Positions 16,771-26,231 of a DNA stretch of 64,000 nucleotides are shown one piece after another. Position 1 is the first letter of the stretch. The number at the start of each line of letters is the position of its first letter. The notes beneath the pieces were generated by a model that was given only the letters and a program-made list of their open reading frames with translations, was not told the DNA's origin and did not search any database. The stretch is taken from contig JAFDXN010000011.1 of NCBI GenBank assembly GCA_018267915.1, forward strand, positions 1 through 64,000, given 5' to 3'. This stretch comes from Bacteroidota bacterium. Lineage in GTDB: Bacteria > Bacteroidota > Bacteroidia > Chitinophagales > Chitinophagaceae. The position numbers and the translations under genes were made by a program.

Positions 16771-18552
16771 TTGTCAACCGATAATTCCATAAAAAAGATT
16801 TTTGACCTGCAGCTGTTGCGGAGAATATTTTCATTCACCAAACCCTACAAGCGCACACTCTATTTTTCCATGACGCTTGCCATCATATTGGCAGCTATCT
16901 CGCCCATACGCCCATGGCTCATACAGCTCTCTGTCGATAAGTACATCCACAACAAGTGGATGCAGGGTCTTATCACCATCACCATCATCCAGTTCGGCAT
17001 GCTGCTGGTTGAGACCCTCATACGCTTCCTGTTCCTCTACCGCACCAACTGGATGGGCCAGACCGCAGTCAACGACATGCGCCGCACCGTGTTCAAAAAG
17101 ATCCTGTTTCAGAATGTTTCTTATTACGACACTACACCCATCGGCACGCTCACTACCCGCACTATCAATGATATCGAGGCTGTAAATGATATCTTTTCCG
17201 AAGGCATCATTTCCATCATTGCCGATGTGCTCACCATCATCGCAATTATTATCGTCATGTTCGCCAGCGATTGGCGCCTTACACTCGTAAGCCTGATACC
17301 TTTCCCCTTGTTGATCATTGCAACCTATTGGTTTAAAGAAGCGGTGAATAAATCTTTCATTCGTGTACGCAATGCTGTCGCTGCACTCAATGCATTTGCA
17401 CAGGAGCATATCACTGGTATGTATATCGTACAGGCCTTCGCGGCTGAAGACCGTGAGATGGGCAAGTTCCGCAAGATCAATAAAGAGCACCGCAACGCTA
17501 ACATCAAAGGCATCTTCGCCTATTCCGTTTTCTTCCCCATCGTCGAAATTATACTTGCACTTTCTATAGGCTTGCTGGTATGGCGCGGCGCTGTGTTGAT
17601 CCTGCATTTCAACAGCTCTGCCGGTACGGTCATATCCTTCGCCATGTACCTCAACCTGCTCTTCCGTCCCTTGCGTATGCTGGCCGATAAGTTCAACACA
17701 CTCCAGATGGGCATGATCGCCGGTGAACGCATTTTCACTGTACTTGACAACAATGACTACCAGCATAGCAACGGCGCCTACGCACCGGATACTATAAAAG
17801 GCAGCATCGAGTTCGAAGACGTTCATTTCAGTTACAAGCCCGGTGTGCCGGTACTTAAAGGCGTTTCCTTTAAGCTCGATGCCGGCAAGACATTAGCGGT
17901 CGTAGGCCATACCGGCGCAGGCAAGACGTCTATCATCAGCATCCTCAACAGGCTGTATGAGATACAGGATGGCAAAATATTGATCGACGGCCATGACCTC
18001 AATGACTACGATATTTATGCGCTCCGCGAGCACATCGGCATCGTTCTGCAGGACGTGTTCCTGTTCTCGGGCACTGTTTACGAGAATATCACACTACGCA
18101 ATAACGATATCCCGCTTGAAAAAGTAGAGCAGGTTACAAAACTGCTCAACATTCATGACTTCATCATGCGGCTACCCGGCGGCTACGACTTTAATGTTAT
18201 GGAGCGCGGCAGTACACTATCGCAAGGTCAGAGGCAATTACTGTCTTTCGCGCGGGCCCTGCTTTATGACCCTTCGATACTCATCCTTGACGAGGCCACC
18301 TCCTCTGTCGATAGCGAAAGCGAGCAGCTCATACAGCACGCTATCGATACTCTTATTAAAGGGCGCACATCCATAGTCATTGCCCACCGCCTCTCCACCA
18401 TCCGCAAGGCCGACCAGATCATCGTTATGGAAAAAGGCCATATCATAGAGCGTGGCGATCACCGTTCGCTGATAGCGGCCAAAGGTGCTTACTATGATCT
18501 CTATACCGCTGTGGAAAAAGAAAAGGAGGAAACTGTAGGTAATGAACCATAA
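16771..18552 (+). CDS. MsbA-like ABC transporter (fused permease and ATPase)
   Basis: A 593-residue exporter half-transporter. The membrane domain covers about residues 15-320 with six hydrophobic segments. The ATPase domain has Walker A GHTGAGKTS (about 379-387), signature LSQGQRQ and Walker B ILILDEATSSVD, with an H-loop in VIAHRLST. The start is TTG at the base after the prfB stop; the next in-frame ATG (residue 33) would cut into the first membrane helix, so TTG is favoured. The group includes lipid A flippases and multidrug exporters; which this is cannot be told. Likely translated by termination-reinitiation after prfB. Confidence 0.92.
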   Translation: MSTDNSIKKIFDLQLLRRIFSFTKPYKRTLYFSMTLAIILAAISPIRPWLIQLSVDKYIHNKWMQGLITITIIQFGMLLVETLIRFLFLYRTNWMGQTAVNDMRRTVFKKILFQNVSYYDTTPIGTLTTRTINDIEAVNDIFSEGIISIIADVLTIIAIIIVMFASDWRLTLVSLIPFPLLIIATYWFKEAVNKSFIRVRNAVAALNAFAQEHITGMYIVQAFAAEDREMGKFRKINKEHRNANIKGIFAYSVFFPIVEIILALSIGLLVWRGAVLILHFNSSAGTVISFAMYLNLLFRPLRMLADKFNTLQMGMIAGERIFTVLDNNDYQHSNGAYAPDTIKGSIEFEDVHFSYKPGVPVLKGVSFKLDAGKTLAVVGHTGAGKTSIISILNRLYEIQDGKILIDGHDLNDYDIYALREHIGIVLQDVFLFSGTVYENITLRNNDIPLEKVEQVTKLLNIHDFIMRLPGGYDFNVMERGSTLSQGQRQLLSFARALLYDPSILILDEATSSVDSESEQLIQHAIDTLIKGRTSIVIAHRLSTIRKADQIIVMEKGHIIERGDHRSLIAAKGAYYDLYTAVEKEKEETVGNEP

Positions 18553-18618
18553 ATATATACCCGCCTAAAGTAATGTTAAACTGAAATTATGCTTATTATT
18601 AAACTACGGTTGGCATTG

Positions 18619-18626
18619 TAAATTTG
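18619..18626 (+). promoter_or_regulatory. -7 promoter element for the histidine kinase
   Basis: TAAATTTG fits TAnnTTTG exactly, 7 bases before the ATG at 18634, so the mRNA leader would be only a few bases. No good -33 TTG at standard spacing. Confidence 0.5.
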
Positions 18627-18633
18627 CTCCTGC

Positions 18634-19911
18634 ATGAAGAAGATCTTCCCGCTTATCATAGTCTTGATCACCCTGTCGGTGCTTGGCATCATGGTCATAC
18701 AGATGTCCTGGATAAAAAATGCTATCACCTTGAAACGGGAGCAGTTCAAAAAGGAGATCGACCGTTCCCTTGGCGACTCCCGCGATATGATACAGGAGCG
18801 CTTCATCGCCAAGGTGCCGCAGGTACCCATCAATCTCGACTACCGGCAAAACATGCTGCGCAACCTCTTCACCAGCCAGGTTTTTAGTAAAGATGAGGTA
18901 CAACAGATATTGGAGAGCACGCTGAGGAAGAACAATATCAAGCAACCCTTCGAGTTTGCTATCTATAACATCTACAATACACCCGTCATTGCCTCCGATG
19001 GTTTCCCAATGCAGGAACGCGATAACACCTTCCATATCACCCTCACCCCCGAAAATTCTATGCAGGGCCAGGAGGTACTCTATCTGTACGTCAAGGAAGA
19101 TAAGAACTATATCATCAGCCGCATGGCGTGGATGATCACCGCCTCGATACTATTTACCTGCATTATCATATCTGCATTTGTGCTCACGGTGCGCACCATG
19201 TTCCGCCAGAAGAACCTGTCAGAGATCAAGTCCGACTTTATCAACAACATGACGCATGAGCTAAAAACCCCGCTGGCCACTATCTCCCTTGCCATTGACG
19301 CGCTGGTGAACGAAAAAGTGATACATGACACCGACAAGATCAGGTATTACAGCGGCATGATAAAGGAAGAGAACAAGCGCATGAACAAGCAGGTGGAGAA
19401 AATATTACAAGCCGCCCGTATTGAGCGCCAGGAAATAAAACTTAACCTGCAAACCCTCGACGCTCACGAGATCATCCGCAAGGTCGCCGACAACCTAAGC
19501 CTGCAGATACAGGAGAAAAATGGTAAGCTCCACCTGAACCTTGGCGCTACGAAGCACACCATCGAGGCAGACGAAGTGCACTTCTCCAACATGATCTTCA
19601 ACCTGATGGATAATGCCATCAAGTACTCAAAGGACAATCTCGTTATCCACATCGAAACGCTGAACAATGGCCCCATGCTTGCCATCAAAATAAAGGATAA
19701 TGGCATCGGCATGAACAAAGAGACACAATCGCGCATTTTCGAGAAATTCTACCGCGCGCATACCGGCAACCTGCACAACGTAAAAGGTTTCGGTCTCGGC
19801 CTCAGCTACGTGAAGGCGATGGTAGAAGCTCATGGCGGAAAGATCAAAGTGGAGAGCACCCTGGGTAAGGGCAGCACCTTCACAGTATCAATGCCATTGC
19901 AGTCGGCCTAG
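18634..19911 (+). CDS. Membrane sensor histidine kinase
   Basis: A 425-residue two-component kinase. Membrane segments near residues 5-25 and 166-188 bracket a periplasmic sensor of about 140 residues with no recognised fold. The cytoplasmic part has the phospho-acceptor His208 in NNMTHELKTPLATI, N box NLMDNAIKYSKDN, G1 DNGIGM and G2 GFGLGLSYVK. There is no HAMP or PAS domain. No response regulator is adjacent: the next genes are on the other strand. In Bacteroidota such kinases often pair with an OmpR-type regulator; here the partner would be elsewhere. The stop overlaps the convergent AhpD-like gene by 4 bp. Confidence 0.93.
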   Translation: MKKIFPLIIVLITLSVLGIMVIQMSWIKNAITLKREQFKKEIDRSLGDSRDMIQERFIAKVPQVPINLDYRQNMLRNLFTSQVFSKDEVQQILESTLRKNNIKQPFEFAIYNIYNTPVIASDGFPMQERDNTFHITLTPENSMQGQEVLYLYVKEDKNYIISRMAWMITASILFTCIIISAFVLTVRTMFRQKNLSEIKSDFINNMTHELKTPLATISLAIDALVNEKVIHDTDKIRYYSGMIKEENKRMNKQVEKILQAARIERQEIKLNLQTLDAHEIIRKVADNLSLQIQEKNGKLHLNLGATKHTIEADEVHFSNMIFNLMDNAIKYSKDNLVIHIETLNNGPMLAIKIKDNGIGMNKETQSRIFEKFYRAHTGNLHNVKGFGLGLSYVKAMVEAHGGKIKVESTLGKGSTFTVSMPLQSA

Positions 19912-20495
19912 ACCATCACGCAGAGGGTCCTGATCACAGCCCCCAGGCGGATGGCATCGTAGATCCGCGGCTCGGTAGCGCCATGTTGCTTCACCGAAGC
20001 TTCGTGCGAAGTGACACAGCGCTCACAGCCATTCACCGCCGATAGCACCAGGCTCATCAGTTCGAATAATTCCTTTCCCATTGCCGGGTTCATCATTACA
20101 CTCATCCGTAACCCTGCAGGGTGGTTATTATAATAGCTGACCCCGTCCATATAGTGGCGGAAACGGTAGAATACATTGTTTGTGCTCATAACCGCTGCAC
20201 AGGCATGCGCCTCGGCTATTTCTGCATCACCAGCGCCTTCATTCCTCGCCATGGCATTGAAGGCATTCATGAGTACTGAGTGCTTCTCATTCACCGCCAC
20301 GGCGAGTGCCAGCAGCGATGTCTCCTTCTTATTCATGTTGGCGCTGCCTAATACAGCACTTACATTAAGTTTCAGGTCCTTTATATATCGGCTACCCGCT
20401 TCACCCATAGCATTGAGTGCAGGGCTCTGATGTGAGGGGTCAATACCAATGTCTTTGTATAGGTTCAATATCGCTTCGTTGGCAACGGTTTCCAT
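19908..20495 (-). CDS. AhpD-like carboxymuconolactone decarboxylase family protein
   Basis: A 195-residue all-helical protein of the AhpD/CMD family. The active-site CxxC is Cys157 and Cys160 in CERCVTSH with His164, as in AhpD, and the acidic partner region is AEIAEAHACA. In mycobacteria AhpD reduces AhpC; here the gene lies 70 bp behind an AhpC-type peroxiredoxin on the same strand, which supports the same pairing. The first 110 residues look like a second, degenerate CMD half. An intrinsic terminator lies between the two genes, so AhpD-like mRNA may be made at lower level. Confidence 0.9.
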   Translation of the reverse strand: METVANEAILNLYKDIGIDPSHQSPALNAMGEAGSRYIKDLKLNVSAVLGSANMNKKETSLLALAVAVNEKHSVLMNAFNAMARNEGAGDAEIAEAHACAAVMSTNNVFYRFRHYMDGVSYYNNHPAGLRMSVMMNPAMGKELFELMSLVLSAVNGCERCVTSHEASVKQHGATEPRIYDAIRLGAVIRTLCVMV

Positions 20496-20511
20496 ATGTA
20501 TGGTTTTATTT

Positions 20512-20550
20512 AAAAACGTCCACCCCTGGCTGGCGGGGGCGGACGTTTTA
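20512..20550 (-). terminator. Terminator/attenuator between ahpC and the ahpD-like gene
   Basis: Arms AAAACGTCC (20513-20521) and GGACGTTTT (20541-20549) with further C/G pairing inside and a T run on the minus strand. Read after ahpC; any ahpD-like expression from that promoter must read through it. Confidence 0.75.
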
Positions 20551-20565
20551 TATTCAAAATGCTTT

Positions 20566-21120
20566 TTAGCCTACTGCCGCTACCAGTGTTTCCTGGCCTT
20601 TGTTCCAGTTGCAGGGGCACAATTCATCGGTCTGCAAACCGTCGAGTACACGCAGCACTTCGTCTACGTTGCGACCTACGTTCAGATCGTTAATGCTCAC
20701 CCAACGCACGATGCCCTCCGGGTCTATTATATATGTTGCGCGGTATGCAACCTTTTCACCCTCGGTCAGGATACCCAGTTCTTCAGCCAGGCTTTTTGAT
20801 GTATCGGCGATCATGGGAAATTTCAAATCACGCAGGTCGGGGTGTTGCATGCGCCACGCATGGTGCACATATTCACTGTCGGTAGATGCGCCGAGCAATA
20901 CAGCATCACGGTCGTCGAAGTTTGAAAAATTCTTGTTGAACTCAGCAATTTCGGTAGGACATACAAATGTAAAGTCCTTAGGCCACCAAAACATTACCGC
21001 CCATTTACCTTTAAAATCATCATTGCTGATCATTTTAAACTCTTTTCCTTTTTCAAGCGCCACGACGGCTTTTTTGTTGAACTCGGGAAACCTGCTTCCT
21101 ACTGTTACAAAATTGTTCAT
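20566..21120 (-). CDS. ahpC: Peroxiredoxin, AhpC/TSA family
   Basis: A 184-residue typical 2-Cys peroxiredoxin that reduces hydrogen peroxide and organic hydroperoxides. Peroxidatic Cys54 is in TFVCPTE; Cys168 and Cys170 in DELCPCNW supply the resolving cysteine. The sequence WPKDFTF and lack of the long C-terminal tail place it near the bacterial AhpC forms that work with AhpD or thioredoxin rather than AhpF; no ahpF is present here. A palindrome at 21184-21198, about 65 bp upstream, is a candidate operator. Confidence 0.95.
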   Translation of the reverse strand: MNNFVTVGSRFPEFNKKAVVALEKGKEFKMISNDDFKGKWAVMFWWPKDFTFVCPTEIAEFNKNFSNFDDRDAVLLGASTDSEYVHHAWRMQHPDLRDLKFPMIADTSKSLAEELGILTEGEKVAYRATYIIDPEGIVRWVSINDLNVGRNVDEVLRVLDGLQTDELCPCNWNKGQETLVAAVG

Positions 21121-21183
21121 TTTTTTATCGTTTTAATTTTTCAAGTCGCGTGCAAAGGTCGTTCTAAATATATAAGCAGACAA

Positions 21184-21198
21184 ACAATAGCCTATTGT
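21184..21198. promoter_or_regulatory. Candidate operator upstream of ahpC
   Basis: ACAATAG-C-CTATTGT is a perfect 7-bp inverted repeat, flanked by CAAAC on the left and GTTTG two bases off on the right. It includes ATAG/CTAT cores but the spacing does not match the classic OxyR site. Position upstream of a peroxidase gene suggests a redox regulator; this is inference. Confidence 0.4.
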
Positions 21199-21290
21199 GT
21201 TTGCCTATTAAAAAATAAGGCCAATCAATGCTACTCCACAAAATTCAAAAGGCAAATGACAACAATCATTGGGGCGCTCAGGCCCTAACA

Positions 21291-21319
21291 AAAAAATGTC
21301 CCGCAGAGCGGGACATTTA
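21291..21319 (-). terminator. Intrinsic terminator for the T9SS type B gene
   Basis: An 11-bp perfect stem AAATGTCCCGC/GCGGGACATTT (21295-21305 with 21309-21319), loop AGA, then a T run on the minus strand. It lies 24 bp after the stop at 21343. Confidence 0.85.
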
Positions 21320-21342
21320 TATAACACTTTAATGAAAATACA

Positions 21343-23412
21343 TCATCGTATCAAGGTGACATTGCCTGAGCCCGTTACGCGCAAGCCTTTGAGACAGAAG
21401 CCGTCTGCCTCCCATACATATACACCTTGTTCAACCGCCTTACCGTTTACCGTGCCGTCCCATTCTTTGGTCGGATCAGTTGTTTCAAACATTAGCTTAC
21501 CCCAACGGTCAAATATGCGGAAGTAGTTCAGTTTCACGAGCTGCTTGTTCAGCAAACCAAAACGGTTGGTAGTGGGATTGGAACTGGCAGGTATAAAGGC
21601 GTTGGGCAGATTGATATCCAGGCACCTGTTGTGTATCACGACTGTATCGATATCGCGACAGCGCAGCGAATCGTTAAACTCGGTCACTTCCAGATAATAA
21701 GTGTAGTCGACCGGTGGATTGGCCTGCGGGAACATAATATTCGTGCTGTTGAGATATGCGGTAGGCGTCCATGAATAGGTATAATTCGGGCCTTCCGACG
21801 TATTCGGTCCACCGAGTAGTGTGGTGGCTCCGTCTGCGAGGTAACGGTCAGGACCCGCATCAGCCGTTACTTTGCTTACCTTAACGGTGATCTGTGTATC
21901 TACGATACAGCCATTAGGATAATCGAGCTCTATACGATATTGGGTCGTGTAGTCGGGCCAAACGCGCACTATCTGCTGCGTACTATCGCTGATATTATAG
22001 TTTGGAGACCACTTGATGGTATCTGCCGCTACGGATACATCCAACAGGGTTATTGTATCACGCTGGCAAATAAAGGTGTCGGGCGTAATGGTCATTGCCG
22101 GTATCGGCAGTACCCTGATCTGCTTACAGTCCACCTGCATCGTCGGCAAGCCTTCATCTACTACATAATAAACATTGTAGTAGCCTGCAGTATCATAAGA
22201 GAAGGGCGGTGGCGTTGAGAATGTGGAAGACGGAACAGAGGTATTGTTACACTGATCGAAAGAGAATCGCGACAGTGAATCAGTAAGATTGGTGACAAAG
22301 GCAAATACGTTGTCGTGATAACGCAACACGCGTGATATAGCAGACGGGTTGTTGAGGTGAGCTGAATCAACTACCGGTATATTGCCCATGTTGAACGAAG
22401 TATATGGGCCCAACGCGCTCGGCATTTCCACACGCACCAGCTCGCTTGTTGTAAGGTCGGTAATATAGGCAAATATACCACCACACTCTCTTGTAACCGT
22501 GATGCTTGAGGGGGCGAAAAGCGTGTTGTTCATCGTACCCAGGTTAGTAGCCACAGGCACAGGATTTACCAATGATGGCCCTACGTCGATGCGCGTAAGG
22601 GTGTTGTTAAAAAGATTGGTAACGAAGAAGTACCACGAACCGCCGTCCTTAACGGCAGCCAGATCGCTTGGCTGTGCCATTGTGTTACCCAAGGTACCCA
22701 GATCGGTCATTGCCGGCGTGATCGAAATGTTTTTGCCCCTGAAGTTGAAGAATACCAGGGAGTTGGCCAATTGGTTCGAGTTGACTGCATAACCATACCA
22801 GTTACTATCAGCATCCTGTGCTATGAAAAGGCCGCGGGGCGAATTCAACACATTATTGAAGTTACCGAAATTGGCAATATTCGGAGTATTTGCCAATGAA
22901 TGTCCAAAATCAACACGGGCCAATGTAGAATTGGTCTGATCGCTACCACCGGCCACAAACACGTGCCAGTTATTATTCATAGTATCCTTCACAACATAGA
23001 GCGATGTAGGGCCCGTAGGCAATACACCCGTCATGTTACCATAGTTCGTTACTGTCGGCACATTATAAAGGCTGTTACCAAAATTGAGGCGAAGAAATTC
23101 CTGGGTAGCATTGTTAACGACAAATCCGTAAAAGTTGTCTCCGTCCTTTGCAATGTCGATATCGCTAGGTGTATTCAATTGGAAATCCGACATATCGAGA
23201 TCGTATCCGGTGGGGTAGTTGTTCAGGAAGCCGGAACAGAAGCTCCAATAGTGAGAACTGGCAGTCAATACCTTGCTGCGCAGGTGTATTACCTGCTTTG
23301 CGCACACCGTATCCGGCGCTACAAACAAACCCGTTGTATCTTCAGTCTGGGCTTTAAGCACATCCAACTGCGATACCATAAATAGCATCGCTAAGAGTAG
23401 GCATTTTCTCAT
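21343..23412 (-). CDS. Secreted propeller-like protein with T9SS type B C-terminal domain
   Basis: A 689-residue protein with a signal peptide (cleavage near VLKAQ, residue 22). Residues about 75-395 contain recurrent ~50-residue units with the patterns LARVDFGHSLANTPNIANFG and SDLAAVKDG, suggestive of a beta-propeller of the type found in PKD/gliding proteins. A PKD-like region, then YTYSWTPTAYL, follows. The end is the gliding-associated C-terminal domain: LPNAFIPASSNPTTNRFG, FRIFDRWGKLMFETT and GNVTLIR, the type B T9SS signal. Monocistronic, with a terminator just after it. Binding partner not visible. Confidence 0.88.
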   Translation of the reverse strand: MRKCLLLAMLFMVSQLDVLKAQTEDTTGLFVAPDTVCAKQVIHLRSKVLTASSHYWSFCSGFLNNYPTGYDLDMSDFQLNTPSDIDIAKDGDNFYGFVVNNATQEFLRLNFGNSLYNVPTVTNYGNMTGVLPTGPTSLYVVKDTMNNNWHVFVAGGSDQTNSTLARVDFGHSLANTPNIANFGNFNNVLNSPRGLFIAQDADSNWYGYAVNSNQLANSLVFFNFRGKNISITPAMTDLGTLGNTMAQPSDLAAVKDGGSWYFFVTNLFNNTLTRIDVGPSLVNPVPVATNLGTMNNTLFAPSSITVTRECGGIFAYITDLTTSELVRVEMPSALGPYTSFNMGNIPVVDSAHLNNPSAISRVLRYHDNVFAFVTNLTDSLSRFSFDQCNNTSVPSSTFSTPPPFSYDTAGYYNVYYVVDEGLPTMQVDCKQIRVLPIPAMTITPDTFICQRDTITLLDVSVAADTIKWSPNYNISDSTQQIVRVWPDYTTQYRIELDYPNGCIVDTQITVKVSKVTADAGPDRYLADGATTLLGGPNTSEGPNYTYSWTPTAYLNSTNIMFPQANPPVDYTYYLEVTEFNDSLRCRDIDTVVIHNRCLDINLPNAFIPASSNPTTNRFGLLNKQLVKLNYFRIFDRWGKLMFETTDPTKEWDGTVNGKAVEQGVYVWEADGFCLKGLRVTGSGNVTLIR

Positions 23413-23545
23413 AATCCTGGAAAGAGTTTCACTTTATTGGGCTAATATAACGAATTGGCTACAACTTTTCTAGTAAAAGACTGTATTTATTTCTTTTAAA
23501 CTCAAAAAGTGATGTTTAATTTGCCTCTAAATTAGCTTGAAAACT

Positions 23546-25678
23546 GTGAGAAAATCTATTTTTTTATCCTCTTTTTTCGTTTTCTCGATGGCTGCGGCCA
23601 AGGAGGGAATGTGGATACCCGCGACGCTAGGCGCCCGCGAGAATGACCTGAAAGCCGAAGGCTTGAAAATTCCTATAGAAAAACTTTATAATGTCGACGG
23701 AAGCGGACTTAATAATGCAGTCGTGCTTTTCGGGTCGGGCTGCACGGCCGAGGTCATCTCGCCAAAGGGCTTGCTCCTCACCAACCATCACTGTGGCTAT
23801 GGCACCGTACAGGGCCTGAGCAGCGTGAAAAGTGATTATTTTGCCAATGGCTTCTGGGCTAAAAGCCCGAGCCAGGAGTTGCCCTGCCCCGGTTTGACAG
23901 TCACCTTCATCCGCCGGATGGAAGACGTGACCGACAAGATCCTCTACTACCTGCCCGATACAATGGCCGGACGCAAACGCGACAGTATCATAGCCGCGCG
24001 GATAGCGGATGTGGAAAAAGGCTATAAGAAGAGCAGCGGTATGGATGCAAATATAAAGCCTTATATGTCAGGCAACCAATATTGGGTGACACTTACTGAG
24101 ACTTATAGGGACATTCGCCTGGTAGGCTTTCCGCCCGACGGCATTGGCAAGTTTGGCGGCGATACAGATAACTGGATGTGGCCCCGGCACACCGGCGACT
24201 TCAGCATGTTTCGTGTATACGCTGATAAAAACAATAAGCCCGCCCCCTATTCCAAACAAAATCGCCCTTATAAGGCGAAAGAGTACTTCAGCATCAACAC
24301 ATCAGGTTATAAGGAAGGGGATTTCACCATGGTTTATGGTTTCCCCGGAACTACTATGGAATACATTTCATCTTACCAGCTAAAGCAGGTTTCGGACATC
24401 GCTGACCCTATCCGCATAGAGGCCCGCACCATAAAACTGGATACCTGGAAGAGGAACATGGAGCTGTCGCGCGACGTGTTTATAAAATATACATCTAAAT
24501 ATGCAGGGATCGCAAATGGCTGGAAAAAATGGCAGGGCGAGGTTCGGGGATTGAGCGCCAATAACGTAACGGGGAAAAAACAGGACTATGAGAGCAATTT
24601 CCAGCAATGGGCCGACAGGGATGCTTCTACAACTTATGCCAGCCTTTTGCCTCAAATAGACCTGGCAACCGATGCAGTGAACAATAAGCTGCGTGCTGAT
24701 GAATACATTAAAGAAACGGTGTTGGGAATAGAACTGGTGCAACAGGGCGCCACACTTGATAAAATGCTACAGTGTTTCAGAGCAAATATGAACGACGCGC
24801 AACTGCAGGACACACTAAAAAAAATATGCAATAACGGCTTCTATAAAAATTACGACGCCGCTACCGACCGGCAGGTTTTCAACAACCTGATGCCACTCTA
24901 TATCCAAAATGTTGAGGAGATGCCCGGCTACTACAATAGTAAATACAGGGCCTACAATCAAAATATACAAAGGTGGGCAAACAGCGTGTACAACAATTCG
25001 CTTGCTGCAGACCATGACAGGCTGGAAGCCTTTGCCGCTGCAGCCCATAAAAGTGATAGTGTGAAGCTATTGGAAGATCCTGCGCGCAAGCTTTACACAA
25101 GCATTACAGACTACAGGAGCAAAAAACTACTTCCCGCCATTGGTAAGTACTTCACCAAAATGGCAGCGCTTAACCGGCTCTACATGAAGGCGCAAATGAC
25201 AAAAGACCCTCATTGCAACTGCTACCCGGATGCCAACCTGACACTCAGGCTCGCTTACGGGCACGTAAAGGGCATAGACCCTGAAGGCCCTGCCGGATAC
25301 TCCTACCAGACGAACCTGGACGAGGTAATAAAAAAAGACGATCCCTCGGTAGCGGAGTTTAAGGTACCGGAAAAACTAAAAGAACTATATAAAAAGAAAG
25401 ACTACGGACGCTGGGCAGTTAATGGAACAGTGCCCCTCGCCTTTACGGCAGACAATCATACTTCGGGCGGCAACTCAGGGAGCCCCGTGCTGAATGCCAA
25501 GGGCCAGCTGATAGGCACCAACTTTGATCGTGTATGGGAAGGCACTATGAGTGACTATTATTTTGATCCGGCTGTTTGCCGTAACATTAGCCTCGACGTG
25601 CGTTACACTTTGTTTGTCGTCGAGAAATTCGGCGGAGCAGGCTGGCTGCTGAAAGAAATGAAGCTTGTTAAAAATTAA
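23546..25678 (+). CDS. S46 family serine peptidase, DPP11-like (Asp/Glu-specific dipeptidyl-peptidase)
   Basis: A secreted or periplasmic ~710-residue peptidase of family S46. Triad visible (numbering from the GTG at 23546): His82 in TNHHCGYG, Asp218 in RHTGDFSMF and Ser644 in GGNSGSPV. Eighteen residues after the serine comes Arg662 in NFDRVWEG; in characterised S46 enzymes Gly at this place marks DPP7 and Arg marks DPP11, which cleaves after Asp or Glu at the second residue. The start is uncertain: GTG 23546 gives MRKSIFLSS and an in-frame TTG lies 9 bp upstream; a near-consensus -7 element TTAATTTG is at 23517-23524. A signal peptide ends about residue 20. Likely feeds on oligopeptides made by other proteases. 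Confidence 0.93.
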   Translation: MRKSIFLSSFFVFSMAAAKEGMWIPATLGARENDLKAEGLKIPIEKLYNVDGSGLNNAVVLFGSGCTAEVISPKGLLLTNHHCGYGTVQGLSSVKSDYFANGFWAKSPSQELPCPGLTVTFIRRMEDVTDKILYYLPDTMAGRKRDSIIAARIADVEKGYKKSSGMDANIKPYMSGNQYWVTLTETYRDIRLVGFPPDGIGKFGGDTDNWMWPRHTGDFSMFRVYADKNNKPAPYSKQNRPYKAKEYFSINTSGYKEGDFTMVYGFPGTTMEYISSYQLKQVSDIADPIRIEARTIKLDTWKRNMELSRDVFIKYTSKYAGIANGWKKWQGEVRGLSANNVTGKKQDYESNFQQWADRDASTTYASLLPQIDLATDAVNNKLRADEYIKETVLGIELVQQGATLDKMLQCFRANMNDAQLQDTLKKICNNGFYKNYDAATDRQVFNNLMPLYIQNVEEMPGYYNSKYRAYNQNIQRWANSVYNNSLAADHDRLEAFAAAAHKSDSVKLLEDPARKLYTSITDYRSKKLLPAIGKYFTKMAALNRLYMKAQMTKDPHCNCYPDANLTLRLAYGHVKGIDPEGPAGYSYQTNLDEVIKKDDPSVAEFKVPEKLKELYKKKDYGRWAVNGTVPLAFTADNHTSGGNSGSPVLNAKGQLIGTNFDRVWEGTMSDYYFDPAVCRNISLDVRYTLFVVEKFGGAGWLLKEMKLVKN

Positions 25679-25701
25679 ATCCCCGAAAGCAGTTATTATG
25701 G

Positions 25702-25727
25702 AAAAACGCTCACATGAGCGTTTTTTT
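25702..25727 (+). terminator. Intrinsic terminator after the S46 peptidase gene
   Basis: Stem AAAAACGCTC/GAGCGTTTTT (25702-25711 with 25716-25725), loop ACAT, followed by more T. It lies just upstream of the next ATG at 25743. Confidence 0.8.
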
Positions 25728-25742
25728 ATTTACTTTAGCGAT

Positions 25743-26225
25743 ATGAATATGAGGTGCTTTATCGCAATGCTGGCCTGTTTGTTTGTAATGAACGCTAAGG
25801 CTACAGAGAAGAAGAAAGTGGCGAAGTCGGGTAAGGCATATGCAAGCCTGATATCGGCCAGCGTGCAGCGCACTGTACCGGGTGCTCGGGGTAGCCAACC
25901 CATAATGCATTATAGTTTTGTAGTGAGGTGGAAAAGTAAAGAGATACCCGAGACATTTTTCTGGCGCGGAAAAGATGCCTGGATGAACTGTAAAGTGACC
26001 GTATTCAACTCCCCTGCATGCAAGAAAGGTTCAGATATACCCCTCGAAAAATTGAAAAGCGGTAACTACATATTGTTGCAGCCCATTCCCGGTGGCAAAT
26101 TCCCCATGCCCGAAGAAATACAGAACACAAAAGGTGATGACCTCTTCTTTAAAACCGGCAAAAGCGGCTGGCTGTACCTCGCTGTCACCAAGATCACCAA
26201 ACAGAAGGATTTGTTAATGCCATAA
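25743..26225 (+). CDS. Small secreted protein of unknown function
   Basis: 160 residues from the ATG at 25743; an upstream in-frame ATG (25665) would run through the terminator and is rejected. Signal peptide MRCFIAMLACLFVMNAKAT (residues 3-21). The mature chain has VVRWKSKEIPETFFWRGKDAWMNCKV and ends with a strand KSGWLYLAVTKI; two Cys may pair. No known family recognised. It sits between a terminator and the BNR gene 6 bp downstream, and the two may be one transcript. Confidence 0.7.
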   Translation: MNMRCFIAMLACLFVMNAKATEKKKVAKSGKAYASLISASVQRTVPGARGSQPIMHYSFVVRWKSKEIPETFFWRGKDAWMNCKVTVFNSPACKKGSDIPLEKLKSGNYILLQPIPGGKFPMPEEIQNTKGDDLFFKTGKSGWLYLAVTKITKQKDLLMP

Positions 26226-26231
26226 TTTTTT

